Part shown: positions 1 to 7,328 of the stretch, in pieces
Layout of the letters: the number at the start of each line of letters is the position of its first letter
Position numbering within the stretch: the stretch's first letter is position 1
Assembly: GCA_046732255.1 (NCBI GenBank)
Contig: JBKPMR010000063.1
Coordinates: 1-27,898, forward strand
Length of the DNA: 27,898 nucleotides
Origin: DATBLE01 sp046732255
Lineage (GTDB): Bacteria; Actinomycetota; Thermoleophilia; Gaiellales; Gaiellaceae
Direction: 5' to 3'
The notes under the pieces: generated by a model
Databases searched by the model: none
Told to the model about the DNA's origin: nothing
The model's input: only the letters and a program-made list of their open reading frames with translations
Position numbers and translations under genes: made by a program

Positions 1-217
1 GCTCCGTGACTTGGCCCTGGTCTGGATTCAAGTCATTCAGACCGTTATAGGAGCAGATCGAACTGGAGTGCGAGGGTGCCCCAGTGGGGTTCGTCCTCGT
101 GTCCGTTGTCGTCGTGCCCGGAGGCCCCTTTACCTCACCGCCGAGCGCGACACTGGCGCCGACGCCGACGCCGATCAAGGCGACTGCGCAGAAGGCGGCC
201 GCAGCCTTCCTGTACAT
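1..217 (-). CDS. Secreted small protein, 5' part only (runs off the left edge)
   Basis: The reading frame starts at ATG 217-215 and stays open to the window edge, giving 72 codons. The start is supported by GGAGGA a few bases upstream on the minus strand. Residues 1-27 form a signal peptide: MYRK, then an alanine/valine/glycine hydrophobic core, ending near a Leu-Gly-Gly. The mature part begins with a Pro/Thr/Ser-rich stretch, followed by a cysteine-containing segment ICSYNGLNDLNPDQGQ. I do not recognise the family; it is presumably an exported or surface protein. The frame is divergent from the beta-helix gene at 560, with about 340 bases between the two starts. The 3' end, and hence total length and topology, is not visible. 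Confidence 0.7.
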   Translation of the reverse strand, partial: MYRKAAAAFCAVALIGVGVGASVALGGEVKGPPGTTTTDTRTNPTGAPSHSSSICSYNGLNDLNPDQGQVTE

Positions 218-333
218 CACTTCCTCCTCTCCCCAAGATGGAAGGATTGATTGCGACGCACGCTACTAGAGTCGAAGGCCGTTTTCAACGGTGCCGCGCC
301 AGCGACCACCCCACTGCCACCCTCGATCGCCCG

Positions 334-390
334 CTTGAAGATCGCCTCGGATGCCCCTGCGCTGTCAACGGCCCTCCCGCGGGGGCGGAC
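334..390 (+). repeat. Dispersed 57-nt motif, copy A
   Basis: This 57-base segment begins CTTGAAGATCGCC and contains CTGCGCTGTCAACGGCCC. It matches 14947-15003 on the opposite strand with only a few mismatches and single-base gaps, and its second half resembles 22601-22651. It lies about 170 bases upstream of the beta-helix start at 560, in a stretch where I see no gene of its own. Potential pairing GCGCTG/CAGCGT and CCC/GGG suggests a foldable RNA. Function unknown; it matches no riboswitch consensus I know. Confidence 0.6.
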
Positions 391-559
391 GGCCAGCTCA
401 GCGTACTAGACGAGATTCGCCAAGAACCCGCCGCAGGTCGCCGCCGAAGGTGGCGGTTTCCCGCACTCGGCTCGTCGGCCTGCCACGTCGCCGCCCGAAC
501 CGCGTGCTGCAAGGCTGAGCGCACACATTGCGCATCACCCAGGAGAGGAAGAAATCACC

Positions 560-2305
560 ATGTTCAGCCGCAAGATCACCACCACTTTCGCAGCGACCGT
601 GGCCGCCGCCGCCGTGGCCGTACTCGCCGCCGGGCCGAGCGAGGGCTCGTCCACCCTGCCGATCACGACCTGCGGCCAGACCGTGACCACGAACGCCGTC
701 CTTACCCAGGACCTCACTTGCGCCGGAACGGGCATCACCGTCGGCGCCTCCGGGATCACCATCGACCTGAACGGGCACACCCTCACAGGTGACCGTGTGC
801 TCAACCACTTCGGCATCGACGGCGGCTTCGCCTACGACGTCACGATCAAGAATGGCGTCGTCCGCAACTTCGATGACGGCATCTTCGTCGTCGGCGGGGT
901 CGCCGACGTCTCCATCTCGAACGTCGTCTCCACCGGAAACGTCCGAGGCGGCATCGTCGTCAACCGCGACGTCGTCTCGATCACCAACTCGACTGCCTCT
1001 GGGAACGGCACGGTTGGTGTCATGGCCACGGGCAACGTATCGGTCAAGTCGACGACCGCCGCCGGAAACGGCGACGCCGGGATCTGGGTGATCGGCGACG
1101 GGAGCTCGGTCAAGTCCTCGAGCGCGCTCGCGAACACGGGATCCGGCTTCGCCCTTCACGGAGACTCGACCTCGGTCGTCTCGTCGACCGCCTCCGGGAA
1201 CTTGTGGAACGGCCTCTACACCGAAGGCAACTCCATCTCGGTGACGTCGACGAAGGCCTCGGGCAACAGCGGACACGGAATCTACGTCTCCGGCGATGCG
1301 GCGACGCTGAAGGGAAACCGGACAGAGGGCAACGGCTTCCAGGGGGGCGGCTCCGACGGCGTCGGGCAGGGCATCCTCGTGCAAGGGTTCACAACCGCAC
1401 CCGTGGGGACGAACCTCGCCCGCGGCAACGACGATGACGCCGACTGCACTCCAGCGTCGCTTTGCTCCGCCGGCTCGAGCGCCAAGACGGCAGCCACGAT
1501 GATCACGACCTGCGGACAGGTCGTGACGACGAGTGCCATCCTCACCCAAGACCTCGACTGCGCCGGAACGGGCATCACCGTCGCCGCGTCCGGGATCACG
1601 ATCGACCTCCAGGGCCACAGCCTCAGCGGAGATCGAGTCCACTACGGCATCGTCGACAACGGCTTCGACAAGGTCACGATCAAGAACGGCGTCGTACGCG
1701 AATTCTCGCCCGGCGTCTATGCCTACAACGGCGCGGACAACCTGACGATCTCGAACGTCGTGGTGTCCGGAAACGCGGGTCACGGCGCGGACATCGAGGG
1801 CAACTCGGCGTCGATCGCATCATCGACCGCCTCCGGGAACAGCAATAGCGGCATCTACGCGCAGGGCGACTCGGCTTCGATCACGTCGTCGACCGCGGCC
1901 GGAAACCTCGGTCGGGGTATCTGGATGAGCGGCGATGCGGCTTCGATCAAGTCGTCGAACGCTTCCGGGAACGGCGACAGGGGTATCGTCACGCACGGCG
2001 ACTCCACCTCGGTCACCTCGTCGACCGCCTCCGGGAACAGCTGGTCGGGCATCGACATCCACGGGAACTCGGCATCGGTGACGTCGACCCGAGTCTCGGG
2101 CAATGCAGACGAGGGGATTCTCGTCTCGGGCGATGCGGCCGCACTTAAGGGCAACTGGGCCGACGGGAACAGCTTCCCGGGCGGCAGCTCAGACAGCGCC
2201 GGGCTGGGCATCGACGTGAGCAGCTACACGATCGCGCCCACCGGCACGAACACCGCCCGCGGCAACGACTCTCCGAGCGAGTGCGCTCCAGCCTCGCTCT
2301 GCTGA
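560..2305 (+). CDS. Secreted right-handed parallel beta-helix protein with two tandem modules
   Basis: The 581-aa product starts at ATG 560 after an AGGAGAGGAAG ribosome site. Residues 1-29 are a signal peptide. The rest is two homologous modules of about 280 and 265 residues (nt 658-1497 and 1498-2302). Each opens with a TTCGQ.VTT segment and DLxCAGTGITV, continues through a ladder of about 22-residue coils rich in SxxASGNxxxGI, and closes with a GNDxxxxCxPASLC tail. Such coils are typical of the PbH1/NosD-like beta-helix families, which include carbohydrate-binding or -cleaving surface proteins. Four cysteines per module sit at equivalent places and could cap each helix by disulfides. No catalytic motif is evident. 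A strong hairpin follows the stop. A third, broken copy of the module lies at 14029-14760 on the other strand. The substrate and role are unknown. Confidence 0.9.
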   Translation: MFSRKITTTFAATVAAAAVAVLAAGPSEGSSTLPITTCGQTVTTNAVLTQDLTCAGTGITVGASGITIDLNGHTLTGDRVLNHFGIDGGFAYDVTIKNGVVRNFDDGIFVVGGVADVSISNVVSTGNVRGGIVVNRDVVSITNSTASGNGTVGVMATGNVSVKSTTAAGNGDAGIWVIGDGSSVKSSSALANTGSGFALHGDSTSVVSSTASGNLWNGLYTEGNSISVTSTKASGNSGHGIYVSGDAATLKGNRTEGNGFQGGGSDGVGQGILVQGFTTAPVGTNLARGNDDDADCTPASLCSAGSSAKTAATMITTCGQVVTTSAILTQDLDCAGTGITVAASGITIDLQGHSLSGDRVHYGIVDNGFDKVTIKNGVVREFSPGVYAYNGADNLTISNVVVSGNAGHGADIEGNSASIASSTASGNSNSGIYAQGDSASITSSTAAGNLGRGIWMSGDAASIKSSNASGNGDRGIVTHGDSTSVTSSTASGNSWSGIDIHGNSASVTSTRVSGNADEGILVSGDAAALKGNWADGNSFPGGSSDSAGLGIDVSSYTIAPTGTNTARGNDSPSECAPASLC

Positions 2306-2327
2306 GCCAGTAACAGCACTTCGGTCC

Positions 2328-2355
2328 TTGGGGCCGCGGTTCGCCGCGGCCCCAA
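2328..2355 (+). terminator. Strong hairpin after the beta-helix gene
   Basis: A perfect 12-bp stem (TTGGGGCCGCGG) closes on a TTCG tetraloop 22 bases after the stop at 2305. The extra-stable UUCG loop and position argue for a transcription end or RNA-stabilising hairpin; there is no long T-run. Confidence 0.75.
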
Positions 2356-2593
2356 CGTCGTTGCGGCCCCGCTCGCACTCGGCGCACTCGGGCAGTACGT
2401 TACGGCGGCACCGTCGCCGTCGAGGTAGGCGCGTCGGAGTCACGCTGGGCGTGACTCGGCCGACACGACGAGCCGCCCTGAGCGGCCTGCCGGGGCGCCG
2501 GTCAGGCGGGACGGTGTTCACCCCCTTTGCGGCGCCCCCTTTTCGACGTCGTAGGCGATCACTGCGGCGACCGGGTGCGGCCGTGATGCGCCA

Positions 2594-2917
2594 TCACCGC
2601 TTCCGCACCCGGCGCATCGTCGCCTGACACTCCGAACAGCGAACCTGCCTCCGCACCCGAGCCGCGAACGACTCGCCGCAGTCGGCGCACGTCGTCGGGA
2701 ACGGACCCGCCCGGCGCCTCGCGTTCAGTTCGTCGCGATGCTCCGCCCGCCAACGCCGCGTCCGCGCCACCGCGCAACTCCTGCACCACGAATGCAAACC
2801 ACTCGCGAGCTTCGGATTCGCACGGAACGCCCCCGGGGGTAGCCACTCACCACAACAGGCGCAGAATTTGCCGCGACGGGCCGCAACCGCCGCCGGATGC
2901 TCTCCTTCAGCCGTCAC
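2594..2917 (-). CDS. Small zinc-ribbon protein with two Cys-x2-Cys pairs (HNH/endonuclease VII-like knuckle)
   Basis: The 107-aa basic protein begins with GTG at 2917. Residues 18-50 hold CACCGEWLPPGAF and, after a Gly-Leu, WCRSC. A second set, CADCGESF and CSEC, lies in the C-terminal third. The first block (CxxC, then L.xF, then GLxxWCxxC) is the pattern seen in phage and mobile-element HNH or recombination-endonuclease-VII-like proteins, but no HNH catalytic core is present. DNA or RNA binding is therefore likely and nuclease activity is not shown. It is the last gene of a minus-strand series running from 4258. The ribosome site is weak; a CACTT/AAGTG inverted repeat surrounds the start. 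Confidence 0.6.
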   Translation of the reverse strand: MTAEGEHPAAVAARRGKFCACCGEWLPPGAFRANPKLASGLHSWCRSCAVARTRRWRAEHRDELNARRRAGPFPTTCADCGESFAARVRRQVRCSECQATMRRVRKR

Positions 2918-3011
2918 TTTCGTGTGAAGTGATTTCCTCTCGCGGAAACTTGGCGGGGTACCGCGAGTGCGCCTGTCAAAGAAACGCCTGTTGGCTGGGG
3001 CGAAAACGTGT

Positions 3012-3140
3012 TCAGGGCAGCCGAGCTCGGCGTTTGGCAGGGGCGGATGCTGGCCGGGTGGCGAGCCAGGAGCAGCGCGCGCACAGGCCGCCGCGTACGA
3101 CGTGCTGCACGTGCTTGCCGCAGTTGATGCAGGCTGGCAT
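3012..3140 (-). CDS. 42-aa cysteine-knuckle protein
   Basis: This very short frame starts at ATG 3140 and ends at TGA 3014-3012. The product begins MPACINCGKHVQHV and continues with LCARC, so two CxxC pairs 13 residues apart can bind one zinc. The tail is Arg/Ala/Pro-rich and basic. The start lies 3 bases after the stop of the upstream 30-aa frame, which suggests translational coupling. Small zinc knuckles of this type are common in actinophages and integrative elements, where they serve as nucleic-acid-binding accessory proteins. That role is inferred from context only. Confidence 0.5.
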   Translation of the reverse strand: MPACINCGKHVQHVVRGGLCARCSWLATRPASAPAKRRARLP

Positions 3141-3143
3141 CGG

Positions 3144-3236
3144 TTAGCGCTTCGGACGCTGCTTGGTCGTCTTCGTCGGGGGCGCGGCCGGTGCCCACGT
3201 CGGCTTCTTCACGGGCGGTGGGATGGGCGGACGCAT
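3144..3236 (-). CDS. 30-aa Pro/Lys-rich peptide
   Basis: A short frame runs from ATG 3236 to TAA 3146-3144, preceded by GGGGGTGA four bases before the start. The product, MRPPIPPPVKKPTW followed by an Ala/Pro/Thr/Lys tail, is very basic. It begins 4 bases after the stop of the coiled-coil gene and ends 3 bases before the 42-aa knuckle gene. The tight spacing is the main evidence that it is translated. Function unknown. Confidence 0.35.
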   Translation of the reverse strand: MRPPIPPPVKKPTWAPAAPPTKTTKQRPKR

Positions 3237-3240
3237 GGTT

Positions 3241-3883
3241 TCACCCCCATCCCTGGTTTGCTTTGGCGAGCAGGCGTTTCGTGATCGGGTCCGGCTCCGG
3301 CTTGGCCGGCGGTTGCGGTGTGGTGCCGGCGGCGAGACCTTCGACCGCTGCGCGGAGCTGCGTGAGCGCGGTAGCGAGTGTGCCCTCGTGTGTCAGCCGG
3401 CCGCCATGAGGGTCGGTGAGGGGTTGCTCTACGGGCGCGGCCACCCACGCCTGGAGCGCAAGCTCGTCGGTGCGCGAGGAGAGCTGCTGCTCGAGCTTGT
3501 CGGTGGCTCCGAGCACGGCCCCCTGGCCTTGTCGACGGCCTGCGCTTGGCTTCCTGCCCAGGTGTCACGGTTGGCCTGGCGTAGCTCCGGGAGCTCGGTT
3601 GCGGCTAGTTCGGCCGCCGCTTGGAGATCGTCGCTGCGTTGCTTCGCGAGGTTGAGTTCGGCTTCGAGCCGGTCCTTCTCGCCCTGCGGGGGCGGCTGGT
3701 GGCCGTCGGCAACGGCTTGGCCGCGTGCGAGCCGGTCGTTTCGTTCGGCGGCCGGGAGCGCCGCGGTGAGCGTGCCGATCAGCTGGCGCGTCTCGGCGAG
3801 GTCGCGGGCGATCCGCTCTCGGCGCGTGCCACCGCCTTCTCGGCCGCTCGCCAGCGTTTCCGGGCGATGGTCTCAGGATCCAT
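3241..3883 (-). pseudogene. Coiled-coil protein gene broken by two frameshifts
   Basis: Read in three successive frames, this stretch gives one coherent protein of roughly 213 residues. It starts at ATG 3883 (MDPETIARKRWRAAEKAVAR). It shifts near 3815-3833 into a frame reading RIARDLAETRQLIGTLTAAL and later ELRQANRDTWAGSQAQAVDK. It shifts again at the C5 run 3519-3523 into LGATDKLEQQLSSRTDELAL and ends at 3241. Heptad-like Leu/Ala/Glu spacing indicates a coiled coil. The start overlaps the end of the upstream gene by 11 bases and has a GAAGGA site, as expected for an operon member. Both shifts may be true decay or assembly indels. Scaffold- or tape-like roles are possible but not demonstrable. 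Confidence 0.55.
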
Positions 3884-4076
3884 GAAGGTCTTCCTTCTCG
3901 AGCCGGCGGGTGAGTAGCTGCAGCTGGTTTCGGCACCGGTCGAGCCGTGGGAAGTCACGCCTCGGGGTTCGTGTTCTCCACTCGGCCTGGCTGGTGAGGT
4001 AGTTGATCGTGCCGCCGCCCCGGGTCTGCGGCTGCTCGTCGAGCCGGGCGAAGAACTCCTGCGTCGCGCGGGTCAT
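3873..4076 (-). CDS. Hypothetical 67-aa protein of the minus-strand mini-gene series
   Basis: The frame starts at ATG 4076, overlapping the stop of the upstream regulator by 4 bases (ATGA), and ends at 3873. The product is polar and charged: MTRATQEFFARLDEQPQT at the N-terminus and an amphipathic LDRCRNQLQLLTRRLEKED helix at the C-terminus. I recognise no family. The overlap at both ends strongly suggests an operon with the ribbon-helix-helix-like gene and the coiled-coil gene. Confidence 0.55.
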   Translation of the reverse strand: MTRATQEFFARLDEQPQTRGGGTINYLTSQAEWRTRTPRRDFPRLDRCRNQLQLLTRRLEKEDLHGS

Positions 4077-4258
4077 GTCGTCCGCTCCCGCGCGAGATGC
4101 TCGGCCAGCGCGATCCTTACGATCGACGAGACGCTTCGGTCCTCGCGACGTGCGAGCTCGGCCAGCTCTCGATGCTGTGCCCGGTCGATGAACGCGCCGA
4201 GCGGAACCCGTGCCGGATCACGTCCTTGTGGGGGGCGAGGAATGACTCTCGGGGACAT
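4073..4258 (-). CDS. Ribbon-helix-helix-like small DNA-binding protein
   Basis: The 61-aa product starts at ATG 4258, chosen because AGGAG lies 8 bases upstream; the frame stays open further 5' but without such support. Residues 18-57 read ARVPLGAFIDRAQHRELAEL and then ARREDRSVSSIVRIALAEHL. This is a beta-strand followed by two helices with the S-x-S-x-I-V-R-x-A pattern of MetJ/Arc (CopG-type) repressors, which bind DNA as dimers. It is the first gene of the minus-strand series to 2594 and diverges from the plus-strand gene at 4345, so it may control that intergenic region. The family call rests on motif pattern only. Confidence 0.65.
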   Translation of the reverse strand: MSPRVIPRPPQGRDPARVPLGAFIDRAQHRELAELARREDRSVSSIVRIALAEHLARERTT

Positions 4259-4332
4259 GGCAACCACTCCTAACTTGCTCGACCTCCTATAACCAAATCT
4301 TATCACACGGGAGAAAACCAGCGGGTTTGGCT

Positions 4333-4347
4333 TATGCTCCGAGGGTG
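4333..4347 (+). promoter_or_regulatory. Leaderless-type promoter (TATGCT, 6 nt, GTG)
   Basis: TATGCT at 4333-4338 is followed by six bases and then a GTG codon at 4345. This is the spacing expected when transcription begins at the start codon itself, a common arrangement in Actinomycetota. No ribosome site is present. Confidence 0.5.
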
Positions 4348-4593
4348 GCGACGTTCCCCCGTGGCAGCGGCGATCAGCGGCTGTGGGCGAAGAACCGTGA
4401 GCTGATCGACAACCTCAGCGGCAACGGGGACGGCGACCGCCAGCGTGGCCGCTGGGTCGCCGACCCCGCCGACGCCTGGACTCTGCGCGGCATCCCAGCG
4501 GTCGGACCCCGAGTCTCGTCGGTGATGCCAGGAACACAGCCGGAACGCGCGCTGCTCGCGAAGGAGCGCCGGCGCGAGCGGAGACAGGCGTAG
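4345..4593 (+). CDS. Hypothetical 82-aa polar protein
   Basis: I take GTG 4345 as the start because of the -10-like TATGCT 6 bases before it; TTG 4327 is an in-frame alternative that would place the promoter inside the gene. The product is hydrophilic (GSGDQRLWAKNRELIDNL near the start, ending ALLAKERRRERRQA), with no membrane segment and no recognisable domain. It diverges from the ribbon-helix-helix-like gene, with about 87 bases between the starts. Small orphan genes beside a regulator are typical of element remnants. Confidence 0.45.
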   Translation: MATFPRGSGDQRLWAKNRELIDNLSGNGDGDRQRGRWVADPADAWTLRGIPAVGPRVSSVMPGTQPERALLAKERRRERRQA

Positions 4594-4693
4594 TTGGCGG
4601 GTCATTCAGGTCCGGGCGCGCCGATACCGATAGAGAGGGTGCTCCTTATCGCCCAGGGACTGACGGCAATCATTCCTGAGCCCAGGAGTTGCG

Positions 4694-4715
4694 GCGGCGG
4701 GCGCGAGCCCGCCGC
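4694..4715 (+). terminator. Hairpin downstream of the 82-aa gene, in a 351-nt gap
   Basis: A perfect 9-bp stem GCGGCGGGC/GCCCGCCGC closes on GCGA, a GNRA-type tetraloop. It lies 100 bases after the stop at 4593 and has no T-run, so a terminator role is tentative. I see nothing else convincing in 4594-4944. Confidence 0.35.
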
Positions 4716-4944
4716 TCGCTTTCGCGGGCGATGGGCGTCGCCGCCGACGCAGGCTTCGAGGTTCCGGCCCCCTGCGGGCCCGGAGCTCGTTCGAGAAACA
4801 CTGCCGGAACACGTCCAGGCCGCCGGCCCGATTTACAGCACTTTTACGTGTCATTAACGTCGTCCCGCTACCGGCCCGGGAAGTACCAGTTGAGAGCGGG
4901 CGAACCCTGCTCTGGTCCACACCGTACGACGAAGAGGAGAGGCA

Positions 4945-5208
4945 GTGAATCCGAGCGTCCGTCGCGACGATGCGCCTTCGCGACCCGGTACCGACGGGCG
5001 TAGCCCGTTGCCGTGCCAGCACGAGAAGCCCGGGACCTGGGTCAGGTTCTACCTGATCCGGGACTACGCCGCTCGGGGCTACTGCTGCGTCCACGGCTTC
5101 ATCCCCGATGAGGAAGCTGAGCCTCAACTGAGGCATAGCCCGCCTCACGTTGCCGCGTCAGGCGACGATTCCGAGACCACACCGGGACCACACCAGCACG
5201 GCATTTAG
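4945..5208 (+). CDS. Hypothetical 87-aa Cys/His-containing protein
   Basis: The frame begins with GTG 4945 after a GAGGAGAGG ribosome site. The product has a basic N-terminus, a central block CQHEKPGTWVRFYLIRDYA then CCVHGF, and a polar His/Pro tail. C/H spacing (CxH, CCxH) could bind a metal, but the pattern fits no family I know. A competing minus-strand frame covering 4606-5148 has no ribosome site and an unnatural composition, so I prefer this one. No neighbour explains its function. Confidence 0.4.
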   Translation: MNPSVRRDDAPSRPGTDGRSPLPCQHEKPGTWVRFYLIRDYAARGYCCVHGFIPDEEAEPQLRHSPPHVAASGDDSETTPGPHQHGI

Positions 5209-5317
5209 CAGCGACTACGGCACGAACAGCACAAACGATTCGGCTCAACCAGGCCGTTTCGGCTTCGTTACGCGGTTGGCCCCCTTCTTCCGATACAAGC
5301 GCTGGCTCTGAGACCTA

Positions 5318-5346
5318 CTCCGGGCCGCCGCTGAGGCAGCCCGGAG
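5318..5346. terminator. Hairpin between convergent genes
   Basis: CTCCGGGC (5318-5325) pairs with GCCCGGAG (5339-5346) across a 13-base loop. It lies between the convergent ends of the 87-aa gene (5208) and the secreted beta-sandwich gene (5364), so it may serve both directions. No T-run. Confidence 0.5.
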
Positions 5347-5363
5347 CTGATCTCGTTTCCCTT

Positions 5364-6224
5364 CTACCTCCGGATCGGCAGGGAGAAGGCCTTCGTCTCC
5401 CGATCGCCGGTGACGGAGGCGGTGATCGTTCCTGTCAGCCGTTTCCCGGCCGTTCCTGCGGGGGCTTTGCCCGTGCAGGCCGCCCGGTGGCGGGCATAGC
5501 TCGCGTGCGTCCGCACCGCGCGTCCGTTGGCCTTGACGGTGCAGGTCACCCGGACCGCGCTCGCGGTCGTCGTCACCGGCGCCGACACGCTGAACGCCTT
5601 GCCGGCGTGGACGCCGGCGGGTGCCGTCGCGGCTCCCAGAGCCACCGTCGGCGGTGGCGGCGGGGGCGGCGGCGGGGGCGGCGGGGGCGGAGGTGGAGGT
5701 GGAGTCGTCAGGTTGTAGGTGAAGTAGCCGGTGTCCGGGGCAGCGTCCCAGAAGTTGATGTTCGGTGGATCGATGCTGATGCTGATCGCAGCGAAGTTGA
5801 AGCTGCTCACGTTGCCGATGTCCGCCTTGCTGAACCGGAACTCGGTCACGTTCGACGAAGCCGCCCCGACTTGGAAGTCGGCCGGATTCGTCCGGACGAA
5901 GTCGGAGCCGTTCCAGGCGAAGAAACCGACGCCGACCGCCGGACCGCCGTACATCCAGTAGTCGTCGCCCTGGTCGCCCGTCGACTGGTTCTTGTCTGCG
6001 TCGATGAAGATCGCGATCGCATGGTTCGCGACGATCGCACTCGCCGACCCGACCTGGATCGAGATGTTGCCGGCCGGGTCGTTGCGGACGGTAACGGCCG
6101 TGATGTCGGTTCCCGAACGGCCGTCTCCGTTCGGGTCTGTGTAGCTCTGGTCTGCGGTCGCCGTCTGCGCCAGCGTCAGCGCAAACGCCGCCAGGGCCAG
6201 GAGGGTCAGTAACCGACGGCCCAT
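5364..6224 (-). CDS. Secreted beta-sandwich protein with polyproline linker
   Basis: The 286-aa product starts at ATG 6224, with AAAGGCAGG upstream. A signal peptide (MGRRLLTLLALAAFALTLAQTA) leads into a domain of about 150 residues. It opens SYTDPNGDGRSGTDI, has IAIFIDADKNQSTGDQGDDY and ends near the aromatic GYFTYNL. This Asp-rich, strand-rich layout resembles the DOMON/CBM9-like beta-sandwich domains of exported actinobacterial proteins. A run of about 19 prolines then separates it from a C-terminal strand-rich domain with two cysteines (VTCTVKANGR and AACTGK). The Asp/Asn-rich N-domain could bind calcium or a sugar. The family assignment is a fold-level guess; secretion is clear. Confidence 0.85.
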   Translation of the reverse strand: MGRRLLTLLALAAFALTLAQTATADQSYTDPNGDGRSGTDITAVTVRNDPAGNISIQVGSASAIVANHAIAIFIDADKNQSTGDQGDDYWMYGGPAVGVGFFAWNGSDFVRTNPADFQVGAASSNVTEFRFSKADIGNVSSFNFAAISISIDPPNINFWDAAPDTGYFTYNLTTPPPPPPPPPPPPPPPPPPTVALGAATAPAGVHAGKAFSVSAPVTTTASAVRVTCTVKANGRAVRTHASYARHRAACTGKAPAGTAGKRLTGTITASVTGDRETKAFSLPIRR

Positions 6225-6320
6225 CGATACCTGCCTTTCAATTGGGGGGATCGCCTGCCTCGCCCTCACCCAAGCACCGCGGTCGAGGCGCGTCAACACC
6301 CAAATTGGTACAAGCCGCGT

Positions 6321-6803
6321 ATGACGAAGCCGCTCTGGGCGCCGTGGCGTCTCGAGTACATCAAGCAGGCGGACGCGCTCGGCGGCTGCGTCTTTTGCCG
6401 GGCGGCGGGCGGGCCGGACGAGGAGCTGCTCGTCGTTCACCGAGGCGACGCGGTGTTCGTGCTCCTGAACAAGTTCCCGTATGCATCCGGCCACCTGATG
6501 GTCGCGCCCTACCGTCACACAGGCGATTTCGGCGGGCTGGACGATGCCGAGACGCTCGAGCTACACCGGCTCGCGGCGGAGGGGATGTCCGCGCTGGCAG
6601 ACGTGTTCTCGCCGCAGGGCTACAACCTGGGCTGGAACCTCGGACGCGAGGCCGGGGCCGGGATCGTCGACCACGTCCACCTGCACGTCGTCCCGCGGTG
6701 GTCCGGTGACACCAACTTCATGCCCGTGCTCGCCGACGTGAAGGTCCTGCCAGAGCACCTGCTGGAGACGCGGACGAAGCTTGCCGCGGCGTGGCCTGGG
6801 TAA
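6321..6803 (+). CDS. HIT family protein (nucleotide hydrolase/transferase, Ap4A phosphorylase type)
   Basis: The 160-aa product carries the histidine triad DHVHLHVVPRW with His118, His120 and His122; the middle His is the nucleophile in this family. A CVFC pair near residue 23, KFPYASGHLMVAPYRH and GYNLGWNLG are conserved in the actinobacterial HIT branch annotated as diadenosine tetraphosphate phosphorylase-like. Members cleave or transfer nucleotidyl groups of dinucleoside polyphosphates in the cytoplasm. The ATG start at 6321 has no clear ribosome site. It precedes the CBS-pair gene by 75 bases and could be cotranscribed. The exact substrate cannot be read from sequence. Confidence 0.92.
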   Translation: MTKPLWAPWRLEYIKQADALGGCVFCRAAGGPDEELLVVHRGDAVFVLLNKFPYASGHLMVAPYRHTGDFGGLDDAETLELHRLAAEGMSALADVFSPQGYNLGWNLGREAGAGIVDHVHLHVVPRWSGDTNFMPVLADVKVLPEHLLETRTKLAAAWPG

Positions 6804-6878
6804 AACGGAGAACAGGCCAAGCCGACCGGCTGCAGGCAATGGAGAGGTCGGTGTGAGGCATCGGCAAAGGGGGCGCGG

Positions 6879-7328
6879 ATGAACGTGCTGGGGGAGATCC
6901 TCGAGGAGAAGGGGCGCGACGTCCTGAAGATCGACGGCGGCGTCACCGTGCTTGAGGCGGTGAGGCGCATGGTCGACGCGAACGTCGGCTCACTCCTGGT
7001 CACGGAGGGAGACGAGATCGCGGGCATCGTCACCGAACGCGACTATCTTCGACGCGCGGCGCTCGTCGCCGAGCGTACGGACAACGAGACGCCGGTTCGG
7101 GAGATCATGACCTCCCCGCTCGTCGTCGCCTCACCCGAGACTCCGATCGACGAGTGCATGGCGCTCATGACCCAGCGGCGCATCCGTCACGTGCCGGTGG
7201 TGGACGGCGGCGAGGTGGTCGGGCTCGTGTCGATCGGCGACCTCGTGAAGTTCAAGTCGAACCAGCAGAGCTTCGAGCTCCAGTACCTCACCGACTACAT
7301 CACCGCCGGGCGGCCCGGGGAGCTCTAA
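6879..7328 (+). CDS. CBS-pair protein
   Basis: The 149-aa product consists almost wholly of two CBS domains (about residues 8-65 and 73-130). Typical motifs are GSLLVTEGDEIAGIVTERDY in the first, and VREIMTSPLVVASPETPI plus RRIRHVPVVDGGEVVGLVSI in the second. Stand-alone CBS pairs sense adenine nucleotides and modulate partner enzymes. AAAGGGGG precedes the ATG at 6879. Its stop TAA (7326-7328) overlaps the stop of the convergent LLM oxidoreductase, so the two genes share their last bases. A second stand-alone CBS pair lies at 19119-19538. Confidence 0.93.
   Translation: MNVLGEILEEKGRDVLKIDGGVTVLEAVRRMVDANVGSLLVTEGDEIAGIVTERDYLRRAALVAERTDNETPVREIMTSPLVVASPETPIDECMALMTQRRIRHVPVVDGGEVVGLVSIGDLVKFKSNQQSFELQYLTDYITAGRPGEL

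Noticed and set aside
334..390. Known riboswitch upstream of the beta-helix gene
   Set aside because: The conserved core sequences of cyclic-di-GMP, TPP, cobalamin and glycine riboswitches, as I know them, are absent.
398..1783. A 461-aa open frame on the minus strand
   Set aside because: It is antisense to the beta-helix gene. Its Asp/Arg/Val-rich composition is the mirror of the Ser/Gly/Asn repeats on the other strand, and it has no signal or domain.
4606..5148. A 180-aa minus-strand frame
   Set aside because: No ribosome site and a low-complexity Arg/Ser composition. The plus-strand frame at 4945 has a good ribosome site and a Cys/His block.
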